Below, one piece after another: positions 15,501-24,147 of a DNA stretch of 58,246 nucleotides. Origin of the DNA: Mariniphaga sp. (GTDB taxonomy: Bacteria; Bacteroidota; Bacteroidia; Bacteroidales; Prolixibacteraceae); contig JAGXGA010000052.1 of NCBI GenBank assembly GCA_024636975.1, positions 1 to 58,246 on the forward strand, given 5' to 3'. The first letter of the stretch is position 1, and each line of letters begins with the position of its first letter. The translations under genes were made by a program, and so were the position numbers. Under the pieces are notes generated by a model, which was not told the DNA's origin, did not search any database, and saw nothing but the letters and a program-made list of their open reading frames with translations.

Positions 15501-15970
15501 ATGGTAATCTGTTTACCGAAAATGAATACGCTGATTTTATTTTCAGGTTTGAGTTCCAGCTAACTCCAGGTGCCAATAATGGGTTAGGCATCAGAGCTCC
15601 GCTGGAAGGAGACGCTGCTTACCAGGGAATGGAGCTGCAGATATTAGACGATACCGCTCCTATATACGCCAACCTGGAGGAATACCAGTACCACGGATCG
15701 GTATATGGCATTATCCCTGCCAAAAGAGGTTACCTTAAACCTGTTGGAGAATGGAATGAAGAGGAAGTCATGGTACAAGGTTCGAAAATACAAATTACAC
15801 TTAACGGAACTGTAATTGTTGAAGGGGATCTTGTTGAAGCCGGTAAAAACGGTACTCCCGACAAAAGGGATCATCCGGGTCTGAAGCGTGATAAAGGTTA
15901 TATCGGCTTCCTGGGTCACGGATCTGAATTGAAGTTCCGTAACATCAGGCTGAAGGATCTGGATAAATAA
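12578..15970 (+). CDS. HEAT-repeat protein with two C-terminal DUF1080 (3-keto-glycoside hydrolase) domains
   Basis: A 1,130-residue exported protein. A signal peptide ends near residue 24 (FLTVGSFAQ). Residues ~30-720 are HEAT-like helical repeats (for example NPDLRKAAVAALAKIGHPDS and SSPEVREEAITALVKLQEKE). Two DUF1080/PF06439 jelly-roll domains follow: ~727-930 (VSMFNGQNLEGWQG to FRDIYVREI) and ~939-1128 (VSLFNGMNLDGWQG to FRNIRLKDL). Family knowledge: DUF1080 proteins act on 3-keto-glycosides; many are single-domain lipoproteins of 200-300 residues. The long HEAT array and the double domain are unusual and suggest a scaffold that holds substrate or a partner. No lipobox is seen. A strong terminator follows, and the oxidoreductase upstream is in the same operon. 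Confidence 0.87.
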   Translation: MNNRVFQYTIILLLSFLTVGSFAQDRRTLDTKVADALAQMPTNDLVHRDRIMAELVTLGPQGFQKITQLLTPPGVGDDTAVRFAINSLARYASAFGREEERSMVETGLLTALEDHTDTEIRTFLLNQLNLVGSNQSVMALGNYLEMEELAEPVAQTLVAIASPEAAKVLYQALSGAGIDAQITLTRALGVLKCEKAVGTLSSFAGSKNPDLRKAAVAALAKIGHPDSYKLLLKAAKSVNFEYEPSNSAEAFLIYADQLGVRGEMTLCRNALNIIMKENQAGGKLHNQSVALSIYAKHFDYEAIPLLLKAVGNGNKEFRYAVLNVAENLGGAAGTRAWIERAASSAPEIKVEIIDMLGRRGDRLAVNFVTKSLNDSSPEVREEAITALVKLQEKEAIPVLIGHLAKGSDLDAAKAGLMQLLSQKHLAPVAAQLEQSSGATKAAFIDLIAAKSGYSYFNEILKLTSSQDMQERTAAFEALRYVSTEDNLDPLIQLLHAVEGENEIQQVQLAVIAAAKNQESKKTENGKLLQALKNSGKKERLIILLPEIGGDVALETVSEYFNNSEGELKDAAFEALAAWPDYSAAATLYNVVQNTTGEYRSKAYTSFVRQVRSASLPDDQKLLQYRKVLPYASETDEQIMVIGAIGNLKTFLSLVYLEQYLDKQELQQTAARAIMRIALFDSDGKNEFTGQRVSAMLKKVALVLTGEESDYDIININNYLEQMPDEEGYVSMFNGQNLEGWQGLVGNPITRSKMSEEELAQKQVEANRKMLKNWAVKDNTIVFNGDGDNLCSVKQYGDFDMVVDWRITKNGDSGLYLRGTPQVQIWDTARVDVGAQVGSGGLYNNQKYESKPLKVADNPVGEWNTFRIRMIGENVTVYLNGELVVDNVPLENYWDRSMPLFEKEAIELQAHGTDLAFRDIYVREISTSEIGLTEEEKSEGFVSLFNGMNLDGWQGNTTDYFADNGELIVQPARGGHGNLFTENEYADFIFRFEFQLTPGANNGLGIRAPLEGDAAYQGMELQILDDTAPIYANLEEYQYHGSVYGIIPAKRGYLKPVGEWNEEEVMVQGSKIQITLNGTVIVEGDLVEAGKNGTPDKRDHPGLKRDKGYIGFLGHGSELKFRNIRLKDLDK

Positions 15971-15980
15971 ATCCGATAAA

Positions 15981-16017
15981 AAAAACGGGGTTCAATTTTT
16001 TGAACCCCGTTTTTTTT
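15981..16017. terminator. Bidirectional terminator between the DUF1080 gene and fbaA
   Basis: An 11-bp GC-rich stem acggggttcaa / ttgaaccccgt with a TTTT loop, flanked by an A-run on the left and a T-run on the right. It can end transcription of both convergent genes. Confidence 0.9.
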
Positions 16018-16034
16018 ATTGGTACCAGTTATTT

Positions 16035-17114
16035 TTAGATGCTGTTTAATGCATTTAGATCTTCAAAGGCTTGCTGCAAACGCGCAATCATTGCTTCTTC
16101 AGCCTGACGAATCCATACCCGTGGGTCGTAGAATTTCTTATTTGGCTTGTCATCTCCTTCCGGGTTCCCGATTTGTGCCTGTAAATAATCGTGTTTTGAA
16201 GCTTCATACTTCCTGATTCCATCCCAGTAGGCCCATTGGGTATCGGTATCGATATTCATTTTTACAACACCGTATTCAATGGCTTCACGAATTTCTTCTT
16301 CCGATGAGCCTGAACCTCCATGGAATACAAAATCAACCGGAAACTCGTCAGCAATTCCAAGTTTCTCCCGGATGTAATCCTGTGATTTTTTTAGAATTTT
16401 TGGCTGAAGTTTAACATTACCTGGTTTATAAACACCATGAACGTTTCCAAAGGAGGCTGCAATGGTAAAATTAGGACTAACTTTGCTCAGTTCTTCGTAA
16501 GCATAGCAAACTTCCTCAGGCTGTGTATACAGCTTCGAGCTGTCAACATCTGTATTATCAACACCGTCTTCTTCACCACCCGTAATTCCGAGTTCAATTT
16601 CAAGTGTCATATCTATTTTACTCATGCGCTCCAGGTATTTTTTGCATATTTCAATATTTTCCTGAAGTGGCTCTTCCGAAAGGTCGAGCATATGTGAACT
16701 GAATAACGGCTTACCGGTTTCAGCAAAGAATTTCTCACCAGCATCGAGTAATCCATCAATCCAGGGCAACAATTTTTTAGCTGCATGGTCGGTATGAAGA
16801 ACTACCCGCACTCCATAAGCTTCAGCAAGTGTATGTACATGTTTAGCACCTGCTATTCCGCCCAATATGGCAGCTTGGAGGCCTTCCATTTTTAATCCCT
16901 TCCCGGCATTAAATGCTGCACCACCATTCGAGAATTGAATCATTATAGGTGCATTGGCTGCTTTTGCTGCTTCCATAACCGCGTTAACAGAAGAAGAACC
17001 AACAACATTTACTGCTGGAAGTGCGAATTTGTTTTTTTGGGCTACTTTAAAAATGTACTGTAAGTCGGTTCCTGTTACAACACCCGGCTTAACAACATCT
17101 GCTATTCTTTCCAT
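16035..17114 (-). CDS. fbaA: Class II (A) fructose-bisphosphate aldolase
   Basis: A 359-residue zinc-dependent aldolase that splits fructose-1,6-bisphosphate into dihydroxyacetone phosphate and glyceraldehyde-3-phosphate, in glycolysis and in reverse. The length is that of the E. coli class IIA enzyme, and catalytic Asp109 and zinc ligand His110 (LHTDH) fall at the same numbers. HGGSGSSEEEI near 267-277 is the phosphate-binding segment, and NIDTDTQWAYW near 289-299 is a conserved class IIA motif. It stands alone on the minus strand, convergent with the DUF1080 gene, and is a housekeeping gene with no oddities. Confidence 0.97.
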   Translation of the reverse strand: MERIADVVKPGVVTGTDLQYIFKVAQKNKFALPAVNVVGSSSVNAVMEAAKAANAPIMIQFSNGGAAFNAGKGLKMEGLQAAILGGIAGAKHVHTLAEAYGVRVVLHTDHAAKKLLPWIDGLLDAGEKFFAETGKPLFSSHMLDLSEEPLQENIEICKKYLERMSKIDMTLEIELGITGGEEDGVDNTDVDSSKLYTQPEEVCYAYEELSKVSPNFTIAASFGNVHGVYKPGNVKLQPKILKKSQDYIREKLGIADEFPVDFVFHGGSGSSEEEIREAIEYGVVKMNIDTDTQWAYWDGIRKYEASKHDYLQAQIGNPEGDDKPNKKFYDPRVWIRQAEEAMIARLQQAFEDLNALNSI

Positions 17115-17161
17115 AATTAATCGTTAATTTATTGATTTGAATTTATTTACCTGTTAACTGG

Positions 17162-17169
17162 CAAATTTA
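17162..17169 (-). promoter_or_regulatory. fbaA promoter -7 box
   Basis: The minus strand reads TAAATTTG (TAnnTTTG), 47 bases before the fbaA ATG. No clear -33 TTG was found at the expected spacing. Confidence 0.4.
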
Positions 17170-17314
17170 CAACTTTGTATGTGTGTGTGTTAATATTGGT
17201 TGTTAATGAAGATTAAATTCTTCATTTTTTAATATTGAACTGTATTTACTGCACGGCTTTTGTATCTTTTTCCCTTGTTGCTTACATATAACTGGTTGAA
17301 GAACAATAAATTTT

Positions 17315-17322
17315 TATCTTTG
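17315..17322 (+). promoter_or_regulatory. Promoter -7 box of the first beta-helix gene
   Basis: TATCTTTG matches TAnnTTTG, with TTG at 17296-17298 upstream (short spacing of 16 bases). Transcription would start at or just past the ATG at 17325, which argues for translation from the ATG at 17361. Confidence 0.5.
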
Positions 17323-17360
17323 TTATGAATGTTGACACAACTTTACTTAAGTCGGGAAGT

Positions 17361-19328
17361 ATGAAAAAAGACACCTTAAAAATAAAATCAATAACCTTAT
17401 ATTTCTTTGGAATTTTAATTGCAACTTTTTTCTTTTCAGCAAGTAGTTTTGGAACTACCTATTATGTGAGCACTGCAGGAAGTGATGCCAACCCTGGGAC
17501 TACGCCTGAAAAGGCATGGAAGTCGCTGGATCGGGTTAATGAATTTATTTCTAAACCGGGCGACAGCATTCTATTCAGAAAAGGTGATGAGTGGAATGGC
17601 ACTGTTACAGTGAATATGTGGGGAATGGAAGGAAGACCTGTCGTATATGGAGCATATGGAAAAGGACCCAAACCTAAAATATATGGTTCAGTACCAATAA
17701 CAGGCTGGGAAAAGCATTCTGGCAATATTTATAAAGCCAGCTTCAATAAAGAAATTAATCAGCTGTTTGTTGATAATAAAAGGATGAAAGTTGCCCGTTT
17801 TCCCAACAGAGGGTATGTTGCAATTTCTACAGTAGTAGACAATAAGAGTTTTACTTCCAATGATTTACCTTCAGGAATAGATTATTCGGGGGCAGTATGG
17901 TTTGGCCGGACCGGCTACTACCATACTCCTGTGCATAAAGTTATGACCTCTTTTTCGGGCAACCTGACTCTGGATGAAATTCCTCAAAATGATTTAAATG
18001 AAGGGGAAGGTTTTATTCTGATGAATAAACTTGCTTTTCTAGATGAGCCGGGTGAGTGGTGTTATGATGCTCAAACATCAACTGTTTATCTATGGCTGCC
18101 TGAAGGAAGGTCTGCTGATAAGTATGTGGTAAGAGGTTCAGTGCATAAATATGGTTTCTATGCCCAAAATAAAAGCAATATCGTTGTGCGTAATCTTGAA
18201 ATATTGCAACAGGCTTCCGCAGGTATTGAAATTACAAACAGCAACAACTGGCGAATTGAGCATAACCGTTTTATGTTTCCTGACGCATATGCCATCAACA
18301 GTGAAGTGGAAGGGGACAATCTTATAATAACTGATAATAAAATAATTGGCGCGAATCACTTAGCCATTCAGCTAAGGACAAATTCTTCCAGGTTAACCGA
18401 TAATCAAATAGTTGATACCGGACTTCTCGATAATATCGGTATTACCGGAATCGGACGTTTCTATTATGGTTCTGCATTATTTATAGGGGGGGAAAACAAT
18501 GTAGTTAACCACAACAGGATAATTAATGCCAATTACAACGGGATTTTCTTTGCCGGTCCCGGAAATAAAATAGAATACAACTTTATAAAAAATATTTGCC
18601 TGGTAAAAGGTGATGGGGGAGGAATCTATACAACTCAGCCGGGTTCAAATCCAACAACCGGCTCGGTGGTCAGATACAACATTATAATCAATTCAGTAGG
18701 AAGTAAGGAAGGATTTACTTCCAGGGTATCATTTGGTGAAGGTATTTATATCGACGAAAGTGCTCACGGAGTGACCGTAGAATATAATACAGTTTATAAA
18801 ATATCAAATGCCGGCATTAAGCTTCATAAAACCGATGCAAATATTGTAAGGCATAATACCGTTATGGATGCAAGGTATGCCATACAAATATTAAAATCAA
18901 GTGGCTCAACACCGGTAAAAATAAGCAATAACATCTTGTACTCCACGGCAAATGGTTGCGTAGATGATTATGAACCAAGGCAACTGCTGGTGAGAACTTC
19001 ATCGGCCAATGCCGTTTTCGAAAAAAACATTTACGTGAACCCATATGATAGCAATGGGATCTTCAGAGGCGAAGAATATTGTAATTTTGATGACTGGAAA
19101 TCTCAAACAGGATACGACCAAAATTCTTCCTTCAAGAGTAAACAACTTTCAGAAGGTGAAACCGAAAAGTTGTTTTTTAATAATACGAGGAATAAAAAAA
19201 CATTCAAACTGGGCAACAAAACCTATAAAGACATATTTGGCAATATTGTATCTGGTTCATTCACCCTTGAACCATTTACATCAAAAATTCTTATCGGAAC
19301 CGATTTTATGCTAAGGGCCGGTAACTAA
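17361..19328 (+). CDS. Secreted right-handed beta-helix protein, short paralogue
   Basis: A 655-residue secreted protein. The start at 17361 is preferred over 17325 because the signal peptide (ITLYFFGILIATFFFSASSFG) then has normal spacing and the promoter box abuts the earlier ATG. After TTYYVSTAGSDANPGT, a common opening of secreted beta-helix proteins, a region near residues 240-560 shows Asn-rich ladder repeats (NNVVNHNRIINANYNGIFF, VEYNTVYKISNAGIKLHKT) typical of parallel beta-helices of the pectate-lyase/DUF1565 type. It is collinear with the first ~650 residues of the next gene but stops there and has no T9SS sorting domain. It could be a polysaccharide lyase or epimerase; no catalytic residues can be assigned. 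Confidence 0.8.
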   Translation: MKKDTLKIKSITLYFFGILIATFFFSASSFGTTYYVSTAGSDANPGTTPEKAWKSLDRVNEFISKPGDSILFRKGDEWNGTVTVNMWGMEGRPVVYGAYGKGPKPKIYGSVPITGWEKHSGNIYKASFNKEINQLFVDNKRMKVARFPNRGYVAISTVVDNKSFTSNDLPSGIDYSGAVWFGRTGYYHTPVHKVMTSFSGNLTLDEIPQNDLNEGEGFILMNKLAFLDEPGEWCYDAQTSTVYLWLPEGRSADKYVVRGSVHKYGFYAQNKSNIVVRNLEILQQASAGIEITNSNNWRIEHNRFMFPDAYAINSEVEGDNLIITDNKIIGANHLAIQLRTNSSRLTDNQIVDTGLLDNIGITGIGRFYYGSALFIGGENNVVNHNRIINANYNGIFFAGPGNKIEYNFIKNICLVKGDGGGIYTTQPGSNPTTGSVVRYNIIINSVGSKEGFTSRVSFGEGIYIDESAHGVTVEYNTVYKISNAGIKLHKTDANIVRHNTVMDARYAIQILKSSGSTPVKISNNILYSTANGCVDDYEPRQLLVRTSSANAVFEKNIYVNPYDSNGIFRGEEYCNFDDWKSQTGYDQNSSFKSKQLSEGETEKLFFNNTRNKKTFKLGNKTYKDIFGNIVSGSFTLEPFTSKILIGTDFMLRAGN

Positions 19329-19900
19329 AGTTCATTCAGCCACTAGTTTGAATTCCTTTAAGTTGCTTTCTCTTATCTCCTTCTAACAATCCGTAATTTT
19401 TAAAGAATCATATATACTGTCAGGATCACCAACTGTTTTTGTTCCTTAATTTATCCATAAACTCACTTGTATTATTTAAAGATTAAGGTTTCACCCAAGT
19501 GCAACTTATCCATACTAAAAGTTTCCTGACAAATTTCAACCAAGTCTTGATCTGGGAGTTCAGCAGAGCATCTCTTCACTCTTCATATACACTTTTAATC
19601 GCTTTTGCCTATCACCTTTCAATTCCTTTTGGTTCCATAATTCTATTTATCTCAGTGAAAACCTGCCTCAGAAAGTATACCCTGTTAAAACACCCTGAGA
19701 GCAAGCATAGCAGAGAATTTTCCTGGTATATAAACATCTGGTTTATCAGAGAATGCATAAGTTGGAAATTGTAAAGTTTCTTCCTTTTCCCTATACGAGT
19801 CAGAATAAAGTACCCTTATAATGTAATACTGAAAAATATATCAGCAATTTATACCCTACATAATCAGCATCTTATTTTTCACCTGATTACTACCTGCTTC
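19329..19900. other. Gene-free interval with a degraded minus-strand coding trace
   Basis: No intact gene. The minus strand shows protein-like peptides in shifting frames between about 19480 and 19690 (LRQVFTEINRIMEPKGIER, then DRQKRLKVYMKSEEMLC, then LPDQDLVEICQETFSMDKL and HLGETLIFK before a stop near 19478), as if a gene decayed by frameshifts. The family is not recognised; a transposase remnant is one possibility. A plus-strand frame across 19499-19774 has poor composition and is probably spurious. Confidence 0.35.
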
Positions 19901-19908
19901 TATATTTG
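19901..19908 (+). promoter_or_regulatory. Promoter -7 box of the long beta-helix gene
   Basis: TATATTTG is a full match to TAnnTTTG, 48 bases before the ATG at 19957, with a T-run at 19875-19879 near the -33 position. Confidence 0.55.
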
Positions 19909-19956
19909 CCAAACAGAAATAATTGAAGACTTAGAAAATCATTAAATCATTTATCC

Positions 19957-22900
19957 ATGTTTATCATGAAACAGTATTACATTAATTTAAAGAGCTCCCT
20001 TAGGTCTGGTAACAATACCTTTAAAGTAAAGAAAAACAGTTTAAAGCTTTTGTTATCAGCGGTATTAATTTTTGTAGCACTTGCCGGTAATGCAACCATT
20101 TACTATGTAAGTACTTCAGGGAACGACTCTAATTCAGGAACAAGTTCTGACAAACCCTGGCAAACCCTGGCGAAGGTGAACAGCTTTTCTTTTAAACCCG
20201 GCGATCAGATATTATTCAGAAGCGGTGAGGAATGGGCAGGTTCCATTACTGTGAATGTTTCCGGAACAGCAGGAAGCCCAATCGTTTATGGATCGTATGG
20301 TACGGGTACTAAACCAAAAATTATGGGATCAGAGGTAATTACCGGTTGGACAAAGCATTCAGGTAACATTTACAAAGCTTCGTTCAACAAGGATATTACC
20401 CAGTTATTTTTGAATAACCAACGGGTAAGGGTTGCACGCTATCCAAATAATGGCTATTTTTTTGTAAATTCAGTTCAGAATTCTACTCAATTTACATCAA
20501 ATGAGCTGGATGGAGGGATAAACTACGCAGGGGCAACATGGTTTGGAAGATCTATGTACTGGCTTACTGAACTTAAAAAAGTAACATCTTCCAGTTCCAA
20601 AACCATAACATTGGAATCGACGCCTTCTTATAATGTGGATGCCAACGAAGGTTTTTTTCTGATGAACAAGTTGGATTTTTTAGATCAGGCTGGTGAATGG
20701 TATTACGATAGCTCAGCAAACACTGTTTATTTGTGGACCCCTAACGGGGATTCACCAGAGAATTATGTAATCAGAGGTTCTGTTCACGACATAGGTGTAT
20801 ATGCCAGCAGAAAAGATTACATTACTATACAGGGCCTGGAAATTACCCAACAGCGGAAAGATGGTATTCATTCACCCAATTCTAATTATCTTACTGTAAA
20901 AAACAATACAATTTCTTTTCAGGAAGAAAATGGTATTCATAACTCAAGCTCTTCTAATCATAACATTATTTCCAATAATGTTATCAGGGGAATGAATGGA
21001 AATGGAATCTACTTTTGGGCGACAAACGATATTTTAATCGAGGATAACGAAATCTATGATGTTGCACTGTGGGAAAACATTGGTATTGCGGGTACTTTTA
21101 AAAACAATGCCGGGAGTGGTATGGAGATTAGCGGAGACAGAAATGTTATTCGTTACAACCGAATAATCGGAATGGGTTATAATGGTATTTTCTGGAGAGG
21201 TGCCACTTTAATCGAGTATAATTTTATTCAGAAAATTTGCCTTATAAAAGACGATGGTGGTGGCATTTATACCAACACTTCGGGTTCACATGCAACTGTC
21301 AGGCATAATATTGTGCTTGATGCTGTAGGCGCGGTTTATGGTTTTACAGTAGGCAGGGGGCTTGCCGAGGGTATCTACATCGATGAAACTGCTGTGGGAG
21401 TTAAAGTAGAACACAATACAGTAGCCCATTCGTCCAATTCAGGAATAAAATTGCATAGAAATGATAACGCTACAGTGCGATACAATACTATAATGGATGC
21501 CCGGCAATCAATTCATATATTAAAGTCAAGCGGTAATACACAAAGTAACATCAGTAACAATATTATGTATGCCTCAAAAGCCACCGATGATTACCTGCCC
21601 AGACAAGTACTCATAAATAATTCATCAGGCAATTCAATTTGTGACTATAATACTTTCATCAATCCCCATACTGGTTCAGGAATTTTTAGAGACCAGGATT
21701 ATTATAGCTTTGATGAATGGAAAACGAAATCAGGTCAGGATAAAAATTCCAGGTTTATTGGCACTAAACTGGCCTCAGGAGAAAAAGAACAATTGTTTTA
21801 TAACGATACTAAATCAGATAAGATCATTAATTTGGGAAGTAAGGTGTACAAAGATCTGGATGGAAAACAGGTAACTGGTTCTATCACATTGAAAACCTTT
21901 ACATCAAGAATCTTAATTGCAACCAATTCAGAATCATCAGTGGAAGAAAATATGAGTCCGGTAATAGATGATCAGTATTTTGAATTTTTAGCTCCGAAAA
22001 AAGTGAGTGAACTTATTGGACAAGTTGTGGCAAGTGATCCGGATGCAGGTCAGGAATTAACCTATACAATTGTTGGAGGAAATGAAGAAAACTTATTTCA
22101 GGTAGGTTCAACAACGGGGAATATTTATACCAATATGGAAATTCCCGCAACTTTAAATAAAACTGTTAACTTGCTTGTACAGGTAAGGGATAACGGTTCA
22201 AGTCCACTTTCGGCTGAAGCAACAGTTTCAATAAATATTAAATCGAATGAAACAGAACAGGCAGCAGATGTAACAGCACCTGCCATTTCTTCTTTTTCAA
22301 TTCCGTCGACTTCAAATTCCCTGGTAGTGCCGGTAACAGTTTCTGCCTCAGATAATATTGCTGTTACAGGATGGAATCTGTCTGAAACCTCAGCGGCATC
22401 ATTGGCTGGAGATGGAGGTTGGTCTTCAACGGCTCCCGTTGAATATACCTTTTCCAGTGAAGGTTCCAAAACTTTGTATGTCTGGGTAAAAGATGCTGCA
22501 GGTAATGTTTCAGCTTCAGTTAGTAAGTCAGTAACTATTTCATTGCAGGTTGAGTCAATACCTTCTGCCGATTCAGTTGAATACATTACCATTTGCGAAG
22601 GACAGGACTATATGGGCTGGACCGAAAGCGGTACTTATGAGCGTGTATTGACAGGTGAAACTGCAGTTCAGGCTGCGGGTACAAATCAAATCCTAAATCC
22701 CGCTTTCTCGGACGGAACTACAGGGTGGAGCAAATGGAATGCAACAGGATATAACATTAACCTGATTTCAAACAGCAATGATTATAATTCAGCCCCTTCA
22801 AGTTTGCAGATTGATTGTACTGCAAATGGAACATCTGTTTCTTCCATTCAGTTAATAAGCAAAGGAAACATTGCATTGGAAGCAGGGAAAGTATATTCAC

Positions 22901-24090
22901 TTACTTTCTATGCCAAGGCATCGACAGAATTTACGATTGGTAATATATATATTCACAAAGGAAGTTCACCATGGACAAATTATGGTTCTTTCGATTTAAG
23001 CAAACCTGCAATTAAAACCAGCTGGAATCAGTATCAGATAAAATTTACTGCGAATCAATCTGCAACTGATGGTTCCTTCCGTATTTATCTTGGTAACAGC
23101 TTACCTGCAGGTCATAAAGTTTATTTCGATGATTTCTCATTTGCAGAATATTCTGAAGAAACAGTTTCAACTGATAAGGTAGTGGTAACTTATTTAACTG
23201 TAAATTCGTCTTCCAGTTCAACAGAAGAAGTTACAATTGCTGAAGGAGAGGATTACCTGGGCTGGACGCAATCGGGTGAATATACAAGGACAATTGAATC
23301 GGTTTCGGGATGCGACAGCACAATTACTACTAATCTTATCGTAACTGCAGCTCCTGAAGAATCTGTAGCAGAACCTGTAACAGCACCTGTAGAAGAATCT
23401 GTAACAATACCTGTAGAAGAATCTGTAACAATACCTGTAGAAGAATCTAATACCGAACCAGTAGAACCTGAAATCCGGTATGAAACTGAATATGTTACTA
23501 TCTGTGAGGGCGATGAATACAACGGATGGACTGAAGCAGGTGTTTATGAATCACTGATTTCATCTGATACAGGGACTCAAATATTTATGACTACTCATTT
23601 AACAATAGAAGCCACAACTTATGCTACCGAAACCATTAAAATATGGAAAGGTGAAAATTACAACGGATGGACCGAGCCGGGGCATTACGAAAGGGTATTG
23701 GAAGCGGCTGCAGGTTGCGATAGTGTTGTGGTTACAAAATTACTTGTCAGAGGGAAAGGTCAGAACCAGGATGAGGTTACGGCTGCAATATATAAACCTA
23801 TAGCAAGAACGGAGGATGGACCCAGTGATTTTAGGCTGGAGAGTGCAGGAGAAAATGAATTCCTGCTCTATCCGAACCCTGCACGAACTTTCATCAATGT
23901 TGAATACCGCTCTCAGCCTGGTATGGATACAATGATAGAAATCGTTGATGGCAGTGGACGCACAGTTCATAAGCAGGAAGCCAGATCAATTTCCAGCAGA
24001 ATTGATTTCAACCAGCTCAGTCCAGGCATGTATTACCTGCGATCCGTGAATAAACAATCGCAAAGGGTCGAGAAATTCATTATTAAATGA
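19957..24090 (+). CDS. Multidomain beta-helix protein with CBM and T9SS sorting domain
   Basis: A 1,377-residue surface or secreted protein; ATG 19966 is an alternative start. Order: signal peptide (LLLSAVLIFVALAGNA, ~30-47); beta-helix ~50-655 paralogous to the upstream gene; cadherin-like domain ~664-755 (VVASDPDAGQELTYTIVGGN); Ig-like domain ~775-865; four ~40-residue xGWTxxGxY repeats beginning near 877, 1091, 1179 and 1225; a CBM4/9-like domain ~911-1066 set inside the first repeat; a Glu/Pro-rich linker ~1140-1170; and a T9SS type A C-terminal domain ~1303-1377 (FLLYPNPART to VEKFIIK). The last domain directs export through the type IX system and anchoring. A polysaccharide-binding or -cleaving role is likely. 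It has its own promoter and terminator. Confidence 0.87.
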   Translation: MFIMKQYYINLKSSLRSGNNTFKVKKNSLKLLLSAVLIFVALAGNATIYYVSTSGNDSNSGTSSDKPWQTLAKVNSFSFKPGDQILFRSGEEWAGSITVNVSGTAGSPIVYGSYGTGTKPKIMGSEVITGWTKHSGNIYKASFNKDITQLFLNNQRVRVARYPNNGYFFVNSVQNSTQFTSNELDGGINYAGATWFGRSMYWLTELKKVTSSSSKTITLESTPSYNVDANEGFFLMNKLDFLDQAGEWYYDSSANTVYLWTPNGDSPENYVIRGSVHDIGVYASRKDYITIQGLEITQQRKDGIHSPNSNYLTVKNNTISFQEENGIHNSSSSNHNIISNNVIRGMNGNGIYFWATNDILIEDNEIYDVALWENIGIAGTFKNNAGSGMEISGDRNVIRYNRIIGMGYNGIFWRGATLIEYNFIQKICLIKDDGGGIYTNTSGSHATVRHNIVLDAVGAVYGFTVGRGLAEGIYIDETAVGVKVEHNTVAHSSNSGIKLHRNDNATVRYNTIMDARQSIHILKSSGNTQSNISNNIMYASKATDDYLPRQVLINNSSGNSICDYNTFINPHTGSGIFRDQDYYSFDEWKTKSGQDKNSRFIGTKLASGEKEQLFYNDTKSDKIINLGSKVYKDLDGKQVTGSITLKTFTSRILIATNSESSVEENMSPVIDDQYFEFLAPKKVSELIGQVVASDPDAGQELTYTIVGGNEENLFQVGSTTGNIYTNMEIPATLNKTVNLLVQVRDNGSSPLSAEATVSINIKSNETEQAADVTAPAISSFSIPSTSNSLVVPVTVSASDNIAVTGWNLSETSAASLAGDGGWSSTAPVEYTFSSEGSKTLYVWVKDAAGNVSASVSKSVTISLQVESIPSADSVEYITICEGQDYMGWTESGTYERVLTGETAVQAAGTNQILNPAFSDGTTGWSKWNATGYNINLISNSNDYNSAPSSLQIDCTANGTSVSSIQLISKGNIALEAGKVYSLTFYAKASTEFTIGNIYIHKGSSPWTNYGSFDLSKPAIKTSWNQYQIKFTANQSATDGSFRIYLGNSLPAGHKVYFDDFSFAEYSEETVSTDKVVVTYLTVNSSSSSTEEVTIAEGEDYLGWTQSGEYTRTIESVSGCDSTITTNLIVTAAPEESVAEPVTAPVEESVTIPVEESVTIPVEESNTEPVEPEIRYETEYVTICEGDEYNGWTEAGVYESLISSDTGTQIFMTTHLTIEATTYATETIKIWKGENYNGWTEPGHYERVLEAAAGCDSVVVTKLLVRGKGQNQDEVTAAIYKPIARTEDGPSDFRLESAGENEFLLYPNPARTFINVEYRSQPGMDTMIEIVDGSGRTVHKQEARSISSRIDFNQLSPGMYYLRSVNKQSQRVEKFIIK
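23389..23448 (+). repeat. 24-base tandem repeat, 2.5 copies, in the Glu/Pro linker
   Basis: The unit begins gtagaagaatct and continues gtaacaatacct. It encodes VEESVTIP and is repeated at 23389, 23413 and, in half, 23437. It is a coding microsatellite-like linker that can change length by slippage. Confidence 0.8.
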
Positions 24091-24092
24091 TA

Positions 24093-24129
24093 ATAAAAAA
24101 GTCCGGGTTAACCACCCGGACTTTTTTTT
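24093..24129 (+). terminator. Terminator of the long beta-helix gene
   Basis: Stem agtccgggt / acccggact with a short taacc loop, an A-run before and a T-run after, starting 3 bases after the stop codon. It can act in both directions. Confidence 0.9.
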
Positions 24130-24147
24130 TAGATAAACCGCTTTATC

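Noticed and set aside
19499-19774. 91-codon plus-strand frame between the beta-helix genes
   Set aside because: Composition is unlike real proteins of this genome and no promoter or family supports it; the minus strand shows a better, though broken, coding trace.
23389-23448. Short tandem repeats as a CRISPR array
   Set aside because: The unit is 24 bases without spacers, in frame, and encodes a Glu/Pro linker.
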